Assembly (NCBI RefSeq): GCF_000711715.1
Contig: NZ_JONN01000001.1
Coordinates: 1,178,001-1,242,000 of the forward strand
Reading direction: 5' to 3'
Length of the DNA stretch: 64,000 nucleotides
Source: Sphingomonas astaxanthinifaciens DSM 22298
GTDB lineage: Bacteria; Pseudomonadota; Alphaproteobacteria; Sphingomonadales; Sphingomonadaceae
Positions within the stretch are counted from its first letter, which is position 1. The number at the start of each line of letters is the position of its first letter. Made by a program: the position numbers and the translations under genes. Positions 59,799 to 64,000 of the stretch are shown piece after piece. The notes beneath the pieces were generated by a model. That model was not told the origin of the DNA, made no database searches, and saw nothing but the letters and a program-made list of their open reading frames with translations.

Positions 59799-61886
59799 AT
59801 GGCGGATCGCGACTCACCCTGGCAGCGCGGCGGACGCAACATCGAGGATCTTCCCGATCCCTTTGCCGCACCCCTGTTCGGCGCGCCGCCGACGGTGAAG
59901 CGCCTCAACTGGTGGCAGCGCCGTGAGCAGCGCCTGGCGGAGGCCAGCCGCGAGCAGGCGGTCTTTCCGACCGAGCCCGGGGCCGCCGAGCCCCCGCCGC
60001 CCCCCACGCGGCCGTCGAATCGCCGCCGCTACTGGCGCTGGGGCTTCACCGCGTTCGGCGCGCTCCTCCTCGTTATCCTGCTCTGGCTGGTCGTCACCGC
60101 GCCCTTGAGCCGTGCGCTCGAGCCGCTGCCCGACCCGGCCATGCTGATCGTCTCGAGCGAGGGGCGGGCCATCGCCCGCCGCGGCGCGATCAAGGAAGCG
60201 CCGGTCGAGGTCGCGAAGCTCAATCCCCACACCCCGGCCGCCTTCGTCGCGATCGAGGACCGCCGCTTCTACCGCCATTGGGGGATCGATCCGCGTGCCA
60301 TCGCCCGCGCGATGGTCGCCAACTTCCGCGCCGGCGGGGTCCGCCAGGGCGGCTCGACGCTCACCCAGCAGCTTGCCAAGACCAGCTTCCTGAACGGTGA
60401 CCGGAGCCTCAAGCGCAAGGCGCAGGAGGTGATCATCGCCTTCTGGCTCGAAGGCTGGCTGACCAAGGACGAGATCCTCTCGCGCTACCTGTCGTCGGTC
60501 TATTTCGGCGACGGCGTCTATGGCCTGCGGGCCGCCTCGCATCATTATTTCGGCCGCGAGCCCGAGCGGCTGAGCCTCGCCCAGTCGGCGATGCTCGCCG
60601 GGCTCGTTCAGGCGCCGAGCCGCCTCGCCCCAACCCGCAACCTCGCCGGCGCCCAGAAGCGCAGCCGGCTGGTGCTCGCGGCGATGGCGGATACCGGCGT
60701 CATTTCGCCCGCGCGAGCCCGCGCGACCGTGCCCGCCCGCCCGATCCGGCAGCTCGAGAAGGTGCCCACCGGCACCTATTTCGCCGACTGGGTCGCGCCT
60801 CAGGCCGCCCAGGCCTTCGAGAGCGACTTCGGTGAGGTGAAGGTCCGGACCACCCTCGACGCCGACCTTCAGCGCCTCGCCACCCGCGCGGTCGCCAACG
60901 CCCCGCTCGGGCCCGGCGTCCAGGCGGCGCTGGTCGCGATGCGCCCTGACGGGCGGGTCGTGGCGATGGTCGGCGGCCGCTCCTACAAGGATTCGACCTT
61001 CAACCGCGCAACCCAAGCGCGGCGCCAGCCGGGCTCGGCCTTTAAGCTGTTCGTCTATCTCGCGGCGATGCGCGCGGGCTACACGCCCAGCACGATCCTG
61101 CAGGACAGGCCGATCACCATCGACGGCTGGACCCCGGCCAACAGCGACGGCGTCTATCGCGGCCCCATCCCCTTGCGCGCCGCCTTCGCCCGGTCGAGCA
61201 ACGCCGCGACCGTCCGCCTGTCCGAAGCCGTCGGCCGGGCCAATGTCCTGCGCACCGCGCGCGAACTGGGCATCAGCTCGCCGCTCCCCGACACGCCCAG
61301 CGTCGCGCTCGGCACCGCGGGCGTTAGCCTGCTCGAGCTGACCTCGGCCTATGCCGCGGTCGCCGGGGGCCGCTATCCCGTCGCGGCGACCGGCCTGCCG
61401 CTGGTCCCGGCCAAGGACGAAGCGCCGGGCTTCACCGCCTCCTTCTTCGGCCGTGGCGGACAGCTGGACGAGGCGCGCGACTGGCGCCCGATGCTCGACA
61501 TCCTGTGGGCCGCCGCCAACGAGGGCACGGGCAGGCGCGCGGCGCTTTCCACTCCGACCTTCGGCAAGACCGGCACCAGCCAGGACAATCGCGACGCCCT
61601 GTTCGTCGGCTTCGCGGGCGATCTCGTGGTCGGCGTGTGGGTCGGGCGCGACGACAACAAGTCGCTTGGGCGCGACGTGTCGGGCGGGACCACCCCCGCG
61701 CAGATCTGGCGCAGCTTCATGGCCCCCGCGCTCAGCATCGATGGCCGAGGCGCTTCCTCGCTCCCCGCCGGCTACCGAGTCCCGCGCCGCACCGCCGCGT
61801 CGGCGCCGGCCGCCGATACCAGCCTCGACGACTTCATCGCCGGCGCCGCCAAGGCCATCGAGGAGATGTTCGGCAGCGGACGCTGA
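59799..61886 (+). CDS. Class A penicillin-binding protein (PBP1-type)
   Basis: Bifunctional peptidoglycan synthase, 695 residues. A cytoplasmic N-terminus of about 85 residues and one membrane helix (about 86-106) precede a GT51 glycosyltransferase domain (AFVAIEDRRFYRHWG, GGSTLTQQLAKTSFLN, KDEILSRYLSSVYFG). The transpeptidase has SxxK in QPGSAFKLF, SxN in RSSNAATVR and KTGT in GKTGTSQDNRD. It is shorter than PBP1a and lacks the OB insertion, like PBP1C-type or Mrc-like enzymes. ATG 59799 (GGGA upstream) is preferred to a TTG five codons earlier. Confidence 0.93.
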   Translation: MADRDSPWQRGGRNIEDLPDPFAAPLFGAPPTVKRLNWWQRREQRLAEASREQAVFPTEPGAAEPPPPPTRPSNRRRYWRWGFTAFGALLLVILLWLVVTAPLSRALEPLPDPAMLIVSSEGRAIARRGAIKEAPVEVAKLNPHTPAAFVAIEDRRFYRHWGIDPRAIARAMVANFRAGGVRQGGSTLTQQLAKTSFLNGDRSLKRKAQEVIIAFWLEGWLTKDEILSRYLSSVYFGDGVYGLRAASHHYFGREPERLSLAQSAMLAGLVQAPSRLAPTRNLAGAQKRSRLVLAAMADTGVISPARARATVPARPIRQLEKVPTGTYFADWVAPQAAQAFESDFGEVKVRTTLDADLQRLATRAVANAPLGPGVQAALVAMRPDGRVVAMVGGRSYKDSTFNRATQARRQPGSAFKLFVYLAAMRAGYTPSTILQDRPITIDGWTPANSDGVYRGPIPLRAAFARSSNAATVRLSEAVGRANVLRTARELGISSPLPDTPSVALGTAGVSLLELTSAYAAVAGGRYPVAATGLPLVPAKDEAPGFTASFFGRGGQLDEARDWRPMLDILWAAANEGTGRRAALSTPTFGKTGTSQDNRDALFVGFAGDLVVGVWVGRDDNKSLGRDVSGGTTPAQIWRSFMAPALSIDGRGASSLPAGYRVPRRTAASAPAADTSLDDFIAGAAKAIEEMFGSGR

Positions 61887-61905
61887 GCCGCGAAAAATGG
61901 TGAAC

Positions 61906-61917
61906 TTGCGTTTACCG
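61906..61917 (+). repeat. Upstream motif of flp1, shared with flp2 (copy 1)
   Basis: TTGCGTTTACCG, preceded by CGAAAAAT at 7-bp spacing (61891-61898), 115 bp upstream of the first Flp pilin ATG. The same two elements occur before the second pilin gene at 8-bp spacing. They may be a promoter or regulator site carried along in the duplication. Confidence 0.6.
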
Positions 61918-62032
61918 GCGCGTGCAAGAACTCCTTAACTCCTCGCTCCTAGAACGGGCTTCGACCGACGGGCTTCAACGTCTGCCGGTCCGGGGCCAGG
62001 CCCCGGGGACAAGTGGAACTAGGAGACCGGAC

Positions 62033-62197
62033 ATGACCAATTTCATCAAGATGCTGAACAACGAAGATGGTGCCACCGCGATCGAGTACGGCCTGATTGC
62101 CGCCCTCATCGCCGTTGCCGCGATCACCGCGCTCACCAACATCGGCGGCAACCTGAACAAGACGTTCTCGAACGTCGCTTCGAACCTGAACAAGTAA
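62033..62197 (+). CDS. flp: Flp/Fap-type pilin (copy 1)
   Basis: A 54-residue prepilin of the tight-adherence (Tad) type IVb pilus. The leader of 13 residues ends EDG, with cleavage expected before ATAIEYGLIAALIAV, where Glu at position +5 of the mature protein and the adjoining Tyr are the family signature. The mature chain is about 41 residues. AGGAG lies 8 bp before the ATG. A hairpin, CCGGGGCC-A-GGCCCCGG (near 61990-62006), sits in the leader just before the SD. No tad assembly genes are in the window. Confidence 0.95.
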   Translation: MTNFIKMLNNEDGATAIEYGLIAALIAVAAITALTNIGGNLNKTFSNVASNLNK

Positions 62198-62214
62198 GCT
62201 TCAGGTCAGCAAAA

Positions 62215-62262
62215 GGGGCCCCGTCGCTCACCTCCCGCGCGGAGGTGAGGGCGGGGCCTTCC
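62215..62262 (+). terminator. Strong intrinsic terminator after flp1
   Basis: Nested stem: GGCCCCG (62217-62223) with CGGGGCC (62252-62258), and CTCACCTCC (62227-62235) with GGAGGTGAG (62241-62249), followed by TTCCTGTTTT. It separates the two pilin transcripts. Confidence 0.85.
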
Positions 62263-62294
62263 TGTTTTCGGCCTTGGCCGAAAAATCAGTTGCG

Positions 62295-62306
62295 TTGCGT
62301 TTACCG
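62295..62306 (+). repeat. Upstream motif of flp2, shared with flp1 (copy 2)
   Basis: TTGCGTTTACCG, preceded by CGAAAAAT at 8-bp spacing, 97 bp upstream of the second pilin ATG. It matches the copy at 61906-61917 exactly over 12 bases, while the rest of the leader differs. Confidence 0.6.
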
Positions 62307-62402
62307 AATGGGAAGCATTGGCATCCATCATTGATGCCCTGGGACGCGGGGAGCGTGTAAGGGTAAGCTCGAAGGCCTGCGATCCTCTCGGGAGATTGCA
62401 CG

Positions 62403-62567
62403 ATGACAAGCTTTATCAAGCTGCTGACCAACGACGACGGCGCCACCGCCATCGAATATGGCCTGATCGCCGCGCTCATCGCGGTTGCCGCGATCACCGC
62501 GCTGACCAGCATCGGCACCAACCTCAACACCACTTTCAGCAACGTCGCCAGCAACCTCAACAAGTAG
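62403..62567 (+). CDS. flp: Flp/Fap-type pilin (copy 2)
   Basis: A 54-residue prepilin, 47 of 54 residues identical to copy 1. The substitutions lie in the leader (N3S, M7L, N9T, E11D) and the C-terminal half (N36S, G39T, K43T), while the hydrophobic helix from ATAIEY through ITAL is unchanged. GGGAG is 8-9 bp before the ATG. It has its own leader, upstream motif and terminator, so it is independently expressed rather than cotranscribed with copy 1. Confidence 0.95.
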   Translation: MTSFIKLLTNDDGATAIEYGLIAALIAVAAITALTSIGTNLNTTFSNVASNLNK

Positions 62568-62596
62568 GCTGGCGTCCGCGTCGAGTGGACAAGTGG

Positions 62597-62628
62597 GCGG
62601 CGCCGCGTACTGGCGCCGCTTTCTTTTT
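62597..62628 (+). terminator. Intrinsic terminator after flp2
   Basis: GCGGCGCC (62597-62604) and GGCGCCGC (62612-62619) form an 8-bp stem with a 7-base loop, followed by TTTCTTTTT. Classical rho-independent form, 30 bp past the stop. Confidence 0.92.
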
Positions 62629-62700
62629 GCGGGAAGCCGCCAAGAGGCAACAAAGGGGTTGGCAGCGGCCGAATGACCCCCTAAAGGCCGCCGCGGACAA

Positions 62701-62776
62701 GGGGCCGTAGCTCAGCTGGGAGAGCGTCGCAATGGCATTGCGAAGGTCAGGGGTTCGATCCCCCTCGGCTCCACCA
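62701..62776 (+). tRNA. tRNA-Ala (anticodon GGC)
   Basis: A 76-base cloverleaf: acceptor GGGGCCG/CGGCTCC with one G-U pair, D-arm GCTC..GAGC, anticodon arm TCGCA-ATGGCAT-TGCGA with anticodon GGC, T-arm AGGGG-TTCGATC-CCCCT, discriminator A and encoded CCA end. It reads alanine codons GCC and GCU, GCC being heavily used in this G+C-rich genome. A terminator follows 11 bases later. Confidence 0.97.
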
Positions 62777-62787
62777 TTGTCCTGAAA

Positions 62788-62812
62788 GGCTCGCCGAACG
62801 GCGGGCCTTTTT
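62788..62812 (+). terminator. Intrinsic terminator after tRNA-Ala
   Basis: GGCTCGCCG (62788-62796) pairs with CGGCGGGCC (62799-62807), with one T-G pair, followed by TTTTT. It lies directly before the end of the convergent gene at 62814 and can also stop transcription from that side. Confidence 0.88.
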
Positions 62813-62813
62813 G

Positions 62814-63347
62814 CTATCGGCCTTCCTCGGGCGGAGCGCTGCCGGTCTCCTCAACCTCGCGCTCGCGCTTCAGCAGCTGGTAGATCTCATATTCGGTGAG
62901 CTCGTGCCCGGTCTGGAGGATCTTGCCGACATCGCCCCCGGTCGCGAGGGCCTGCGCTACCGCCACCGCCGTGGCCGCCGCGCCGACGACGTTGATGGTC
63001 GGCTGGTTGATGCAGCCCATCGGACCCACGACCTGGCAGCTCGTGTCAACGAAGCGCTCGGGGCCACGCGGCGCGCTCTGGTTCTTCACCATCTTGCGCG
63101 CGGCCATCACGTCGGGGTCGATGCGATAATCCTGCCGCTTGCCGCAGACGAGGATCACCCCCGGCTCGACCGCCTGGCTGAGGCACGGGTCGCTCGCGGC
63201 CGACGTCACGGGCTTCTTCTTCGGCGCCTTGGGTTCGACCGGGCCATAATCGGTCGTCGCGGCGGATGCGGCCTCGGGCTCGGGCGCCGACGGTACCGCC
63301 GCGACACTTTGCGCGAACAGCAGCAGGGACAGGAGCGGGCCGGCCAT
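62814..63347 (-). CDS. Secreted hypothetical protein
   Basis: A 177-residue protein with a signal peptide (about 1-18, LLSLLLFAQSVAAVP). The mature part is Pro/Lys/Ala-rich at first, then has four cysteines (SDPCLSQ, LVCGKRQDYRIDP, TSCQVV, MGCINQP) that could form disulfides, and a charged C-terminal helix. The VCGKRQDYRIDPDV segment resembles short periplasmic proteins common in sphingomonads. No function known. The ATG at 63347 has AGGGGAGGG immediately upstream. Confidence 0.65.
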   Translation of the reverse strand: MAGPLLSLLLFAQSVAAVPSAPEPEAASAATTDYGPVEPKAPKKKPVTSAASDPCLSQAVEPGVILVCGKRQDYRIDPDVMAARKMVKNQSAPRGPERFVDTSCQVVGPMGCINQPTINVVGAAATAVAVAQALATGGDVGKILQTGHELTEYEIYQLLKREREVEETGSAPPEEGR

Positions 63348-63457
63348 CCCTCCCCTGATCCCGTCCAGCGGCTGAACGCCAGCCGAACGGGTGCTCACAC
63401 GAAAAAGGGCGGAAGCCTTGCGGCCCCGCCCCTCTTCTTCAATCGCGTCAGAAGCGA

Positions 63458-63787
63458 CTAGAGATTTTCTTCGTCGTCGCTCGCCGCCTCGACCCCGAGG
63501 TCGTCGTCGCCGGTCGACAGATCGACCTCATCGTCGGCGCTGGGCTCCTCGTCCTCGTCGGGCAGGGCCAGATCCTCGGCACCGAGATCGCTGTCCGCCT
63601 GCTGGGCCGGGGCCGCGGTGGTCGAGACCTGCTCGAACGGCATCGGCTGCTTGGACTTGAGCACGGGCTCGGGAACGAAGGTCGTGCCGCACTCGATGCA
63701 GGTGACCGGGTCATCCTTGCCGAGGTCGTAGAAACGAGTGGCACATTTGGGGCAGGTGCGCTTGGCGCCCCACTCGGGCTTCACCAT
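63458..63787 (-). CDS. TIGR02300/FYDLN_acid family zinc-ribbon protein
   Basis: A 109-residue protein. The N-terminal half is a zinc ribbon with two CxxC pairs (CPKC and CIEC) and the diagnostic RFYDLGKDDPV. The C-terminal half is strongly acidic (many Asp and Glu, about 65-109) and likely disordered. The family is typical of alphaproteobacteria and of unknown function. It is commonly found near cmk and rpsA, and is here divergent from cmk with a 102-bp gap. Confidence 0.9.
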   Translation of the reverse strand: MVKPEWGAKRTCPKCATRFYDLGKDDPVTCIECGTTFVPEPVLKSKQPMPFEQVSTTAAPAQQADSDLGAEDLALPDEDEEPSADDEVDLSTGDDDLGVEAASDDEENL

Positions 63788-63889
63788 GGACTGATGATCT
63801 CCAACTGAAATGAGGCCGGCGGCATGACTGCCCCGGCCGGTTCGGGGCGCGCCTTGCCATAGCGGGGGGTGGCTGTCAAAGCCCGCCCC

Positions 63890-64000
63890 ATGTCCGATCG
63901 CCCGCTCGTCATCGCCGTGGACGGCCCCGCCGCCAGCGGCAAGGGGACCATCGCCAAGGGCCTCGCCCAGCATTTCGGCCTGCCCCATCTCGACACCGGC
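63890..64000 (+). CDS. cmk: Cytidylate kinase (partial, 5' end only)
   Basis: First 37 codons of CMP/dCMP kinase: [21 protein letters not shown] with the P-loop GPAASGKGT, then [13 protein letters not shown]. The gene runs off the right edge. Divergent from the FYDLN-family gene, the common alphaproteobacterial arrangement, with rpsA expected beyond. Confidence 0.93.
   Translation, partial: MSDRPLVIAVDGPAASGKGTIAKGLAQHFGLPHLDTG

Noticed and set aside
62701..62776. tRNA-Ala as a phage or island attachment site
   Set aside because: No integrase, no direct repeat of the tRNA 3' end and no foreign gene block follows. The gene is closed by its own terminator.

Overview
The window looks like chromosome from an aerobic anoxygenic phototrophic alphaproteobacterium, most likely a member of Sphingomonadales. 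The grounds are high G+C, a bacteriochlorophyll gene cluster of the bchFNBH and aerR-ppsR-bchG-bch2-bchP type, RegB/RegA, and small families I associate with that group (DUF3422, DUF6481, TIGR02300/FYDLN, DUF4112). The genus is not resolved. I saw no insertion sequence, prophage, CRISPR array or rRNA gene.

1-12.4 kb is part of the photosynthesis gene cluster. A leftward bchF-bchN-bchB-bchH operon runs off the left edge. A rightward aerR(ppaA)-ppsR-bchG-bch2-bchP-tspO set diverges from it. The bchF/aerR gap and the ppsR/bchG gap both hold paired PpsR-type boxes (TGT-N12-ACG) overlapping recognisable -35/-10 elements. The bchG promoter is placed so that its transcript would start at or next to the bchG ATG. 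A lipoprotein cytochrome c converges on tspO. Together these genes make bacteriochlorophyll a, control it by light, redox and B12 signals, and may supply an electron carrier.

13-21 kb holds a DUF3422 gene and then a leftward run cyoA-cyoB-cyoC-cyoD-surf1-regB-regA with 1-4 bp overlaps from cyoC onward. It would co-express a quinol oxidase, its assembly factor and the quinone-sensing redox two-component system. 21-29 kb holds housekeeping genes: an MFS/MHS transporter, mfd, an FAD-linked oxidase, a membrane-anchored methyltransferase, folA and an SRPBCC protein.

29-47.6 kb is the leftward str/S10/spc ribosomal block from rpsL to adk. It departs from the usual plan in two places. The tuf-rpsJ junction is opened by about 2 kb holding an Imm11-like gene, an RNase H-like gene and a DUF6481 gene. 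The alpha operon (rpsM-rpsK-rpoA-rplQ) does not follow adk. Strong hairpins lie between rpsJ and rplC, and on both sides of rplO.

47.8-64 kb is mixed. It contains a plcP-agt-like lipid-remodelling pair, a cupin, a secreted amidohydrolase, a pdhC-orf-thioesterase-lpdA operon, a universal stress protein, msrC, DUF4112, an extracytoplasmic solute-binding lipoprotein and a class A penicillin-binding protein. Two tandem Flp pilin genes follow, with a shared upstream motif and strong terminators, then tRNA-Ala(GGC), a FYDLN-family protein and the start of cmk.
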